DNA of 64,000 nucleotides, taken from Streptomyces sp. Ru62 (GTDB lineage: Bacteria > Actinomycetota > Actinomycetes > Streptomycetales > Streptomycetaceae). A program made the position numbers and the translations under genes. How positions within the stretch are numbered: the stretch's first letter is position 1; the number at the start of each line of letters is the position of its first letter. Location of the stretch: positions 1-64,000 of the forward strand of contig NZ_PQSU01000022.1 of NCBI RefSeq assembly GCF_002920615.1. Reading direction: 5' to 3'. The notes below the pieces were generated by a model. The model ran no database searches, had not been told where the DNA came from, and worked only from the letters and a program-made list of their open reading frames with translations. Below are positions 35,818-43,326 of the stretch, in pieces.

Positions 35818-35903
35818 CGGCTCTCCCGTCGTCGTCATGTGGCATGTGGCAGGTGCCGAGGGACGACGTTGGCCCTCTGCGTGAGATCTGCGATGAGATC
35901 AAA

Positions 35904-35919
35904 ATTTCGTGCAGGTTAC
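35904..35919 (-). promoter_or_regulatory. single GlnR-like half box near gltB
   Basis: On the minus strand, GTAAC-6 nt-GAAAT, matching the GTnAC-n6-GAAAC pair of actinobacterial GlnR sites at 9 of 10 informative positions. The neighbouring pair expected in a full box is not present. It lies about 90 bp upstream of the gltB start. Confidence 0.35.
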
Positions 35920-35981
35920 ATGATGGAGCGGTTCTCGGGAACCGGAAACACCGTTCCAGCATGCGGACGCCGCGGTCGCGG

Positions 35982-36085
35982 CGGAGGTGCCGCGCGGACG
36001 CGGCGGGTGCCGTGCGGTGGCGGCGCGCTGCCGTGACGGGACGGCGGTGCCGTGCGGTGACGGCGGGGGCCACGCGGTGGCGGCC
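35982..36085. repeat. degenerate GC-rich tandem repeat in gltB leader
   Basis: Units resembling GGTGCCGTGCGGTGACGGCG recur at about 35984, 36006, 36045 and 36067 with substitutions and uneven spacing. If transcribed with gltB, they would form strong secondary structure in the leader. No protein-coding frame with normal composition is seen. Confidence 0.5.
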
Positions 36086-36230
36086 GACGTTCACGGGGGG
36101 ACCGTCGGGGACACGATCGGTCGGATCGGCGTCCGGCGGCCCGAAGGGGGTCCGAGGCGGGCGTCATCGCCCACCCCGCGGGGGTGCGGCAGGCGTCGTT
36201 GCCCACAGCGCTTAAGGCTCATACCCGGTG

Positions 36231-36257
36231 GTAAAGGACTCGAAACCCACGAGTAAC
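36231..36257. promoter_or_regulatory. GlnR-type nitrogen-regulator box
   Basis: GTAAA-n6-GAAAC-n6-GTAAC with exact 6-nt spacing (36231-36235, 36242-36246, 36253-36257). Three consecutive sites follow the actinobacterial consensus GTnAC-n6-GAAAC-n6-GTnAC-n6-GAAAC (14 of 15 bases at the three 5-mers, allowing the n); the fourth (36264-36268) does not match. It lies between the VIT1 stop and gltB. Since gltBD are the only nitrogen genes nearby, they are the likely target. Confidence 0.6.
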
Positions 36258-36295
36258 GGGTACTTATGCGGCCCATCGCATAGCTACCGGTCGAC

Positions 36296-37027
36296 CTATC
36301 CTACGGCCGTTCCGAACAGAGTGCCCAGGGCGTACGTCACACCGGCCGCCGCACCACCGAGCGCGAGCTGCCGCAGACCGCTGAACCACCAGCTCCGGGC
36401 GGTCACCTTCGCCACGACGGCACCACACGCGAAGAGACCGGCGAGGGCCAGCAGGACGGCGGGCCACAGCGCGGTCGCGCCGAGCAGGTACGGCAGGACG
36501 GGCAGCAGGGCGCCGAGCGCGAACGAGCCGAAGGACGAGACCGCGGCGACCAGCGGCGAGGGCAGGTCCCCGGGGTCGATGCCGAGCTCCTCGCGGGCGT
36601 GGATCTCCAGGGCCTGCTCGGGGTCCTTGGAGAGCTGCCGGGCGACCTGCCGGGCCAGCCCCGGCTCGACCCCGCGGGCCACGTACAGCGCGGCCAGCTC
36701 GTCCTCCTCGTCCTGCGGATGCCTGCGCAGCTCACGGCGTTCGACGTCGAGTTCCGCCTCGACGAGTTCCCGCTGGGAGGCGACGGAGGTGTACTCGCCG
36801 GCCGCCATGGAGAAGGCGCCGGCGGCGAGTCCCGCGAGACCGGTGATGATGATCGTGTGCTGGCTCACGGACCCGCCGGCCACGCCCGTCATCAGGGCGA
36901 GGTTGGAGACGAGACCGTCCATGGCACCGAAGACGGCGGGGCGCAGCCATCCGCCGTTCACATCGCGGTGCGTGTGGTTGTCGCGGTGCGCCTCGTGCAG
37001 CGCGGCCTCGGTTTCGATGATGGCCAT
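36296..37027 (-). CDS. VIT1/CCC1-family Fe2+/Mn2+ transporter
   Basis: 243 aa. Signature start HRDVNGGWLRPAVFGAMDGL then VSNLALMTGVAGG (TMS1), TIIITGLAGLAAGAFSMAAGEY (TMS2), a cytoplasmic Glu/Asp/Arg-rich helix region (about residues 85-150) that in this family binds metal, and three C-terminal segments. It probably exports iron or manganese from the cytoplasm to prevent overload. GGGGGAC precedes ATG 37027. A candidate iron box lies about 100 bp upstream. Confidence 0.93.
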   Translation of the reverse strand: MAIIETEAALHEAHRDNHTHRDVNGGWLRPAVFGAMDGLVSNLALMTGVAGGSVSQHTIIITGLAGLAAGAFSMAAGEYTSVASQRELVEAELDVERRELRRHPQDEEDELAALYVARGVEPGLARQVARQLSKDPEQALEIHAREELGIDPGDLPSPLVAAVSSFGSFALGALLPVLPYLLGATALWPAVLLALAGLFACGAVVAKVTARSWWFSGLRQLALGGAAAGVTYALGTLFGTAVG

Positions 37028-37127
37028 CCGGGTCCCCCAAGGAAGCTAAGCCAAAGCTAACTTTGGACGAGTTCTACTTTTCGACAACACAGAACTTACG
37101 CTCATCATTTCGTCCGCGCCAGCAAGG

Positions 37128-37146
37128 AAAGGCTCGGCTAACCTGC
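37128..37146. promoter_or_regulatory. candidate DmdR1/IdeR-type iron box
   Basis: A 19-mer agreeing with the TTAGGTTAGGCTAACCTAA consensus at 13 positions; its right half, GGCTAACCT (37136-37144), is exact and its left half is degenerate. It lies about 100 bp upstream of the VIT1 transporter gene and about 150 bp upstream of the divergent ADP-ribosylglycohydrolase operon. Iron control of the exporter would make sense. Confidence 0.4.
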
Positions 37147-37291
37147 GGCTTCTTCCTCAGCCGCTCAGATGGGCGATAAGCAGCTCAGATGCCGACCGGG
37201 TGACAGAACCCCTCCCCCGGCTCACGCGGCCGCCTCCCGTGGGACACATCCGCAAAGGGTCCCCGTGCGACCCCGCCGAAGGAGGCCGCCC

Positions 37292-38779
37292 ATGGCATCG
37301 ATCGCCTGCACTCCCCCGGCTCCGACGCCCGGTGACGCCGCCGGACTCCGCGAGCGGGCCCGCGGTGCGCTGCTGGGCCTGGCCGTCGGGGACGCGCTGG
37401 GCGCACCGGCGGAGAACCTCAGGCCCTCCGAGATCCGCGCCCGATGGGGCCGGATCACCGGGTACGTCAGCGAGCAGCCGTACGGCACGGACGACACCGA
37501 GTACGCGATCTTCTCCGGTCTGCTGCTGGCCCGGCACGGCTCGGCGCTCACCCCGGAGCATGTCGAGGCGGCCTGGCACGAGTGGATCGCCGACCGGGCG
37601 GAGGGACCCTTCCGCGGCGCGGGCTTCAGCGAGCGCGGCACGCTGGAGAACCTCCGCCGTGGCCTCGCCGCCCCCATCTCGGCCCAGCACCGGCACGCCT
37701 GGAGCGACGGGCTGGCGATGCGGGCGGCGCCCTTCGGGGTCTTCGCCGCCGGGCGTCCCGCCGAGGCGGCCCGGCTGGTGGCCATCGACGGCTCCGTCAG
37801 CCACGAGGGCGAGGGCATCTACGGCGGCCAGGCGGTCGCGGCGGGCGTGGCGGCGGCGATGACCGGCGCGGCGGTCGCGGTGGTGATCGCCGCCGCCCTC
37901 GCGGTGATCCCGGACGACTCCTGGACGGCTCGCTCCCTGCGGCGTGCGGTGTCGGTGGCGCATCGCGGCGAACGCGCGGTCCGCTCCGCGGTCGTCATCG
38001 GGGGCTACCCCTGGACCGACCTGGCCCCCGAAGCGGTCGCCCTCGCCTTCGGCGCGTACGCGGCGGCCGACGGCGACTTCCGGGAGGCGGTCCTCACGGC
38101 CGTCAACATGGGCCGCGACGCGGACACGACGGCGGCGGTCGCAGGTGCCCTCTCCGGCGCCACCCAGGGCCTCTCGGCCATCCCGCCACACTGGTCATCG
38201 GCAATCGGCCCGGCCCGCGGCCGCTGCCTCCCGTCCATCACCGGCCACCACGTACTGGACGTCGCGGAGCTCCTGGTGACGGCGGCGGAAGGGGGCGCGG
38301 GGGAGGCGGGAGCGGGGGCGGTGGGGGCGGCGGGAACAGGGCCGGTGGAGGCCGGGGCGGCGGGGGCAGGGACGGCGGGGAAGCGGGAGGTGATCCCAGC
38401 GGACGCGGGAGCCGGGGCGGCAGGGAAACGGGAGCTGATTCCGGCGGACACGGGAGCCGGGGCGGCAGGGAAACGGGAGCTGATTCCGGCGGACACGGCG
38501 GGGACGTTGACTGCAGTCCTGCCGGGGAGCGCGGCGGAGGGGGAGCAGGTGGCAGTCGAGAGTGTGGTGCAGCCATCCCCACAGCCGACCGAACTTCCCC
38601 CACCCGCTCCCCCCACCACCCAGCCGACCGAGTCGGGTGGTGGGTGGGCAGGGGATCGGGGGTCCAGGGGGCGGAGCCCCCTGGTAGAGGACGGCGGCGC
38701 CGGGCAACCGGACGGCCGGCGGAGCCCCCTGGTGGGGGCCGGCAGCGCAGGGCAACCGGACAGCGAGGGTCGGCCATGA
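37292..38779 (+). CDS. ADP-ribosylglycohydrolase family protein 1, with repetitive C-terminal tail
   Basis: 495 aa. Residues 20-345 form a DraG/ADP-ribosylglycohydrolase fold: ARGALLGLAVGDALGAPAE, the metal motif TDDTEYA (66-69), and NMGRDADTTAAVAGALSGA near the C-terminus, so both dinuclear-metal sites look intact. The last 150 residues are low-complexity Gly/Ala/Pro with three copies of GKRELIPADTGAGAA-like sequence and two of RSPLVxxGxAGQPD, and are unlikely to be catalytic. GAAGGAGG precedes ATG 37292. It is the first gene of a seven-gene overlapping operon. Confidence 0.85.
   Translation: MASIACTPPAPTPGDAAGLRERARGALLGLAVGDALGAPAENLRPSEIRARWGRITGYVSEQPYGTDDTEYAIFSGLLLARHGSALTPEHVEAAWHEWIADRAEGPFRGAGFSERGTLENLRRGLAAPISAQHRHAWSDGLAMRAAPFGVFAAGRPAEAARLVAIDGSVSHEGEGIYGGQAVAAGVAAAMTGAAVAVVIAAALAVIPDDSWTARSLRRAVSVAHRGERAVRSAVVIGGYPWTDLAPEAVALAFGAYAAADGDFREAVLTAVNMGRDADTTAAVAGALSGATQGLSAIPPHWSSAIGPARGRCLPSITGHHVLDVAELLVTAAEGGAGEAGAGAVGAAGTGPVEAGAAGAGTAGKREVIPADAGAGAAGKRELIPADTGAGAAGKRELIPADTAGTLTAVLPGSAAEGEQVAVESVVQPSPQPTELPPPAPPTTQPTESGGGWAGDRGSRGRSPLVEDGGAGQPDGRRSPLVGAGSAGQPDSEGRP
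38374..38505 (+). repeat. three in-frame 45-bp tandem repeats
   Basis: Three copies of a 45-bp unit containing GGGAAACGGGAGCTGAT, with the first copy diverged, encode GKREVIPADAGAGAA and two GKRELIPADTxx. The period is a multiple of three, so the frame is kept. They belong to the tail of the first glycohydrolase and indicate slippage or unequal exchange. Confidence 0.8.
38658..38684. repeat. palindromic GC-rich element inside the coding tail
   Basis: CCAGGGGGC-GGA-GCCCCCTGG (38664-38684), a perfect 9-bp stem, preceded by GGGGGT. It resembles the short palindromes that occur between genes throughout Streptomyces chromosomes (from memory). A partial copy, GCGGAGCCCCCTGGTGGGGG, lies about 50 bp on (38721-38740). 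Here both are read through as part of the first glycohydrolase. Confidence 0.6.
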
Positions 38780-39894
38780 CGGCGCGCCGTATCGAGGGCC
38801 TCCTCCTCGGCCTCGCCGCCGGAGACGCCGCCGGCTGGCCCGCCGCCCGGCACCGCGCCGCCCGCATGCCCGAGTGGACCCGCCGTCTCACCCGGGAACT
38901 GGACACCTTCGCCGAGCAGAACGCCACCACCACCCTCCCGGTGCCGATCGCCCTCAACCAACCCCCCGAACCCCTCCGCCTCGGCCCCTCCGACGACGCC
39001 GAGTGGGCGGCCTTCGCCGCGGAGGCGGTCCTGCGCGCCGGCGACGACGACGTCCTCGGCGACCTCAGCCGGGCCCGCCGTATGCGGGCCGCCATCGACC
39101 TCACCTGGACCGCCGTGGCCTCCGAGGTCGCCGCCGCGGCGGACCGCGCCCCGGAGATCGAGTCCGCCGTGCTGCCGCTGCGCGCCCGCATCTCCGTCCG
39201 CGCCGGCCTCGGCAACCTCGCCACCGGCCTGCGCCCGCCCGCCACCGGCCACGACAACCCGCACTACTTCGACGACGCGGCCTGCGTCCGCGCGTGCGTC
39301 CTCGCCGTGGCCCACCCCGGCGACCCGCAACAGGCCGCCGCCCTGGCCGAGTTCGACGCCCGCTACACCCAGGACGGCGACGGTGTGCACGGTGCGCGGG
39401 CCATGGCGGCGGCCCTCTCCCTCGCCCTCGCCGACGCGGACACCGGCACCTGCGTGACCGCCGCGATCGCCGAACTCCCGGCGGACACCGAGATCGGCCG
39501 CAACGCCCGCCACGCCCTCGCCCTGGCCGAGGACAGCGAGTCCGCCTTCGCGCTCGTCCCGCTCCTGGAACACCAGATCGTCGACCACGTCTACAGCTAC
39601 GGCATCGCCGCCGCGGAGACCGTCCCCGTCGCGCTCGCCCTGGCCACCGCGGCCCGGGGCCGGATCGCCGAGGCCGTACCGGCCGCCGCCTGCCTGTCCC
39701 GGGTCGCCGACTCCGCGCCCGCCCTCGCCGGGGCGCTCACCGGCGCCCTCGGCGGCGGCGCGGCCATCCCCGCGACCTGGCGGGACGCCTGCCGCGTCCT
39801 GCCCGGCTGCACCCTGCCCCGTCTCACCGGCACCGACCTGGTGGAACTCGCCGGACTCCTGGAAGCCGCACAACCGGCCCGCCCAGGAGGATGA
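38776..39894 (+). CDS. ADP-ribosylglycohydrolase family protein 2 (degenerate metal site)
   Basis: 372 aa, start overlapping the previous stop (ATGA). The N-terminus RRIEGLLLGLAAGDAAGWPA and the all-alpha pattern are family-like, with C-terminal CLSRVADSAPALAGALTGALGG. The TDDT motif after the first helix is missing (the equivalent region reads LNQPPEPLRLGPSDDAEW), and the C-terminal acidic pair is reduced to VADSA. Another acidic pair occurs in NPHYFDDAACVRAC. It may be catalytically altered or a partner subunit of its neighbours. Confidence 0.75.
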   Translation: MTARRIEGLLLGLAAGDAAGWPAARHRAARMPEWTRRLTRELDTFAEQNATTTLPVPIALNQPPEPLRLGPSDDAEWAAFAAEAVLRAGDDDVLGDLSRARRMRAAIDLTWTAVASEVAAAADRAPEIESAVLPLRARISVRAGLGNLATGLRPPATGHDNPHYFDDAACVRACVLAVAHPGDPQQAAALAEFDARYTQDGDGVHGARAMAAALSLALADADTGTCVTAAIAELPADTEIGRNARHALALAEDSESAFALVPLLEHQIVDHVYSYGIAAAETVPVALALATAARGRIAEAVPAAACLSRVADSAPALAGALTGALGGGAAIPATWRDACRVLPGCTLPRLTGTDLVELAGLLEAAQPARPGG

Positions 39895-39902
39895 TTCGGG
39901 GC

Positions 39903-41087
39903 ATGACGCCCAAAGAAGAAGAAAGCAGCGGGCCCGGCCCGAACGGTCTCGCCGACCGCGTCACCGCCGCCGTGGTGGGAGCCGCCGTCGGTGACGCCCT
40001 CGGCGGCCCGGTCGAGGGCTACTCGCCCGACCAGATCGCCGAGCGGCACGGCGGTCGCGTACGCGGCATCGTCGGCCCCTGGCACGGTGACGCCTGGCGC
40101 ACCGCCCGCCCCATCGCGCCGTACCACAAGGGCGACGGCCACGTCACCGACGACACCTTGATGACGCACGCGCTGATCCGCGTCTACGACCGCGTCCGCG
40201 ACCACCTCGACGCCTACGCGATCGCCGAGCACCTGGTCCCGGACCTGATGACCACCCCCCGCTGGATCCCCGAGCTGGAGGCCGAGGCCCTGCCGCTGCA
40301 CCGCCTCTTCCTCGCCGAGAAGTGGCTAGTGGCCCGGCTGGCCTACGGTCACGCCGACCCCCGGGAAGCGGGCACCGGCAACATCGTCAACTGCGGCGCG
40401 GCGATGTACATGGCCCCGGTCGGCCTGGTCAACGCGGCCAACCCGGCCGCCGCGTACGCCGAGGCGCTGGACGTCGCGGGCGCGCACCAGTCGTCGTACG
40501 GCCGTGAGGCGGCCGGTGTGTTCGCCGCGGCGATGGCCGCCGCGACCGCCCCCGGCGCCACCCCGGAGTCGGTGGTGGGCGCCTGCCTGTCGCTGGCCAA
40601 GGACGGCACCCGTACGGCGATCGAGAAGGTCTGCGAAGTCGCCGCCGGACACCGGGACTTCGAGTCGGCGCTCGGTCCGCTGCGCGCGGCGGTGGAGCCG
40701 TACGACACCGTCGGGCCGGACTACCGCGCGCCCTCCCTCGCCGCCCGCCGCCCCTCCCGGCTGCACTCCATCGAGGAACTGCCCATCGCGCTGGGCATGC
40801 TGGTCGTCTCCGGCGGCGACTACCGGCAGGCCGTGCTCGGCTCGGTCAACTACGGCCGGGACTGCGACTCGATCGCCACCATGGCCGGTGCCCTGGCGGG
40901 CGCGCTGGGCTCGCCCGCCCCCGAGGAGTGGGCGAAGACGGTCGCCGACGCCAGCCGTCTGGACCTGTGGGCGCCGGCCCGGACGCTCACCGAGGTCACG
41001 CGCGAGATCTTCGGCCGGGACGTCCACCGCCGGCGCGCCCACGAGGAGGCGTTCACCGCGCTCGGAGGCCGCCCGTGCTCCGGCTGA
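39903..41087 (+). CDS. ADP-ribosylglycohydrolase family protein 3
   Basis: 394 aa. DRVTAAVVGAAVGDALGGPV, the metal motif VTDDTLMTHAL, NCGAAMYMAPVGLVNA, and NYGRDCDSIATMAGALAGAL at the C-terminus give a complete DraG-type active site. Of the four paralogues it looks the most canonical. AGGAGG at 39885-39890 serves ATG 39903 (12 nt away); an ATG at 39891 overlaps the previous stop but sits directly on the ribosome-binding site. The start is therefore uncertain by four codons. Confidence 0.88.
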   Translation: MTPKEEESSGPGPNGLADRVTAAVVGAAVGDALGGPVEGYSPDQIAERHGGRVRGIVGPWHGDAWRTARPIAPYHKGDGHVTDDTLMTHALIRVYDRVRDHLDAYAIAEHLVPDLMTTPRWIPELEAEALPLHRLFLAEKWLVARLAYGHADPREAGTGNIVNCGAAMYMAPVGLVNAANPAAAYAEALDVAGAHQSSYGREAAGVFAAAMAAATAPGATPESVVGACLSLAKDGTRTAIEKVCEVAAGHRDFESALGPLRAAVEPYDTVGPDYRAPSLAARRPSRLHSIEELPIALGMLVVSGGDYRQAVLGSVNYGRDCDSIATMAGALAGALGSPAPEEWAKTVADASRLDLWAPARTLTEVTREIFGRDVHRRRAHEEAFTALGGRPCSG

Positions 41088-42436
41088 CCTGGGTGCAGCC
41101 GGAGGATCTGCTGGGCCACGAGCTGCGCCAGGCCCGCCTGGACGGACGCGAACCTGCGGCGGTCGAGGCGCGCTGGCGGGCGGCGGGCGGCCCGGACGCC
41201 CCGGAGCGCGCGGGCGCGTCCCCGCACCGGGTGTCCCGCTATCTGCGCCTGCTGGCGGAGGATCTGCTGGACGAACTCGCCGATCTGCCCAGCCGCTTCG
41301 CCGACGACGAGCCGACGGACCTGGCCCGGATCAGGTCCCAGTGCCCCGACTGGCCCACCGGACGGTCCGCCACCGCTCCGGACCCCCGCGCCCTGGAGGC
41401 CGCCTGGCTCGGCCGGGCCATCGGCTGTCTCCTCGGCAAACCGGTCGAGAAACTCCCGCTCGACGGCATCCGCGCCCTCGCCCGGGCGGCCGGGAACTGG
41501 CCCCTCACCACCTGGTTCACCGCCCGGGGAGTCCCCGACGACCTCCTGGCCACGCACCCCTGGAACCGCCGCTCGGCCGCCACCTCGCTCGCCGAGAACA
41601 TCGACGGCATGCCCGAGGACGACGACCTGAACTACCCCCTGCTCAACCTCCTCCTGCTCCAGCGCCACGGGAGGACCTTCACCACGGACGACGTGGCCCG
41701 GCTCTGGCTCGATGAACTCCCGCCCGGCCGCACCTTCACCGCCGAGCGCGTCGCCCACCGCAACCTCCTCTGCGGCATCGAACCCCCGCACACGGCCCGC
41801 CACCGCAACCCGTTCCGCGAGTGGATCGGCGCGCTGATCCGCGCCGACATGCACGGCTGGAGCAACCCGGGCGACCCGGCCGCCGCCGCGGAGCAGGCCC
41901 ACCGCGACGCGGTCCTCACCCACACCGCCAACGGCGTCTACGCGGCGATGTTCGCGGCCGCCGCCATCGCCGCGGCCGCCACCGGCACGCACGACGTCCA
42001 CGCCTGCCTGCGCACCGGCCGCGCGGTGGTCCCGGCCCGCTCCCGGCTGGCGAAGGCGATCGACCACGCCGTCCGACTGGCCACCGCCACCGACGACTTC
42101 GACGACGTCGTGGACGAACTCCACGCCGTCCACGGCCAGACCCACCACTGGGTCCACGCCGTCCCCAACACCGCCCTGACCGTCGCCGCCCTCACCCACG
42201 CCGGCGGCGACTTCACGGGCTCCGTCTGCCGTGCGGTGTCGGGTGGCTGGGACACCGATTCCAACGGCGCCACCGCCGGAGGCATCGCCGGCCTGCTCGC
42301 CGGCTCGCCCGGCGCGCTCCCCGACCGCTGGCGGGCCCCGCTGAAGAACCGGCTCGCCACGACCGTCGCGGACTTCGACGGCACCGGCTTCGACACCCTC
42401 GCCCACCTCACCCACCTGGAGGCGACCCGACCATGA
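41075..42436 (+). CDS. ADP-ribosylglycohydrolase family protein 4, with N-terminal extension
   Basis: 453 aa, GTG start 41075 with GGAGG upstream, overlapping the previous gene by 13 bp. About 110 residues of unassigned sequence precede the fold, which starts at LEAAWLGRAIGCLLGKPVEK. In place of TDDT it has MPEDDDLNYPLLNL; the C-terminal motif GGWDTDSNGATAGGIAGLL is intact. Similar proteins are annotated only as ADP-ribosylglycohydrolases. It lies between paralogue 3 and the kinase in a fully overlapping gene string. Confidence 0.83.
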   Translation: MLRLTWVQPEDLLGHELRQARLDGREPAAVEARWRAAGGPDAPERAGASPHRVSRYLRLLAEDLLDELADLPSRFADDEPTDLARIRSQCPDWPTGRSATAPDPRALEAAWLGRAIGCLLGKPVEKLPLDGIRALARAAGNWPLTTWFTARGVPDDLLATHPWNRRSAATSLAENIDGMPEDDDLNYPLLNLLLLQRHGRTFTTDDVARLWLDELPPGRTFTAERVAHRNLLCGIEPPHTARHRNPFREWIGALIRADMHGWSNPGDPAAAAEQAHRDAVLTHTANGVYAAMFAAAAIAAAATGTHDVHACLRTGRAVVPARSRLAKAIDHAVRLATATDDFDDVVDELHAVHGQTHHWVHAVPNTALTVAALTHAGGDFTGSVCRAVSGGWDTDSNGATAGGIAGLLAGSPGALPDRWRAPLKNRLATTVADFDGTGFDTLAHLTHLEATRP

Positions 42437-43326
42437 CCCACATCGCCGTCCTCGGCAGCACGAACATGGACCTCGTCACGTATGTCGGCAAGGCCCCGCA
42501 GCGCGGGGAGACCGTGACGGGACGGGAGTTCCGTACGATCCCCGGCGGCAAGGGCGCCAACCAGGCCATCGCCGCGGCCCGCGCCGGCGCCACCGTCTCG
42601 ATGATCGGCGCGGTCGGCAACGACGCCTTCGGCGCCCGGCTGCGCGCCACCCTCGAACACTCCGGCGTCGACACCGACTTCCTGCGCACGGTCGAGGGCC
42701 CGTCCGGCACCGCGCACATCGTGGTGGACGACGAGGGCGGCAACGCGATCGTCGTCATCCCCGGCGCGAACGGCACGGTCGACCACCTCTCCCCCGGCGA
42801 CGAGGGGGTGATCGCCACCGCCGACGCCCTGCTGCTGCAACTGGAGATCCCGCTCGCGGCGGTCGTCGCCGGCGCGGGGGCCGCCCACCGGCACGGCGTC
42901 CGTACGGTCCTCACACCCTCGCCCGTCCAGCCGCTGCCGCCCGAACTCCTGGCCGCCGTGGACCTGTTGGTGCCGAACGAGTACGAGGCGGTCACCCTCA
43001 CCGGCCGCACCGACCCGCGCGAGGCGGCGGCCGCCCTGCTGGACCTGGTACCGGAGGTCGTGGTCACCCTGGGCGCCACCGGCTGCCTGTACGTGACCCG
43101 CGGCGCCGAACCGCTCGTGGTCCCCGCGCCCCGCGTGCGGGCCGTGGACTCCACGGGCGCGGGCGACACCTTCGTCGGCACGCTCGCGGTGGCCTTCGCC
43201 GAGGAGAAACCGGTACGGGAGGCCCTGTCCTGGGCGGCGGCCGCGGCGGCGATCTCCGTCCAGCGGGAAGGCGCGTCGGCGTCGATGCCGTACCGCCCGG
43301 AGATCGAGGCCCAGTACAGCGCATGA
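42433..43326 (+). CDS. rbsK: PfkB-family sugar kinase, probably ribokinase
   Basis: 297 aa, normal ribokinase length. IAVLGSTNMDLVTYV (start), IPGGKGANQAIAAARAG, LVPNEYEAVTLTG and the catalytic DSTGAGDTFVG are the PfkB signatures; the first and GGKGANQA favour ribokinase over fructokinase. It would phosphorylate ribose or another pentose at O5. It starts within the stop of glycohydrolase 4 (ATGA), fitting a role in capturing ribose released by those enzymes. Confidence 0.88.
   Translation: MTHIAVLGSTNMDLVTYVGKAPQRGETVTGREFRTIPGGKGANQAIAAARAGATVSMIGAVGNDAFGARLRATLEHSGVDTDFLRTVEGPSGTAHIVVDDEGGNAIVVIPGANGTVDHLSPGDEGVIATADALLLQLEIPLAAVVAGAGAAHRHGVRTVLTPSPVQPLPPELLAAVDLLVPNEYEAVTLTGRTDPREAAAALLDLVPEVVVTLGATGCLYVTRGAEPLVVPAPRVRAVDSTGAGDTFVGTLAVAFAEEKPVREALSWAAAAAAISVQREGASASMPYRPEIEAQYSA

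Larger units (their letters stand above)
35818..36295. other. 478-bp upstream region of gltBD
   Basis: No gene seen. It contains, from gltB outward, a single GlnR-like half box, a GC-rich degenerate repeat, and a good GlnR-type box next to the VIT1 stop. On the minus strand TTTCGA (36240-36245), 16 bp and TATGAG (36218-36223) could be a promoter overlapping the GlnR box, which would give gltB a leader of about 400 nt. The promoter call is tentative. Confidence 0.5.

Noticed and set aside
37043..37063. Metal-regulator operator next to the VIT1 start
   Set aside because: AAGCTAAG and AGCTAACTT form only a weak inverted repeat (about five of nine pairs); the site at 37128-37146 is a better match.
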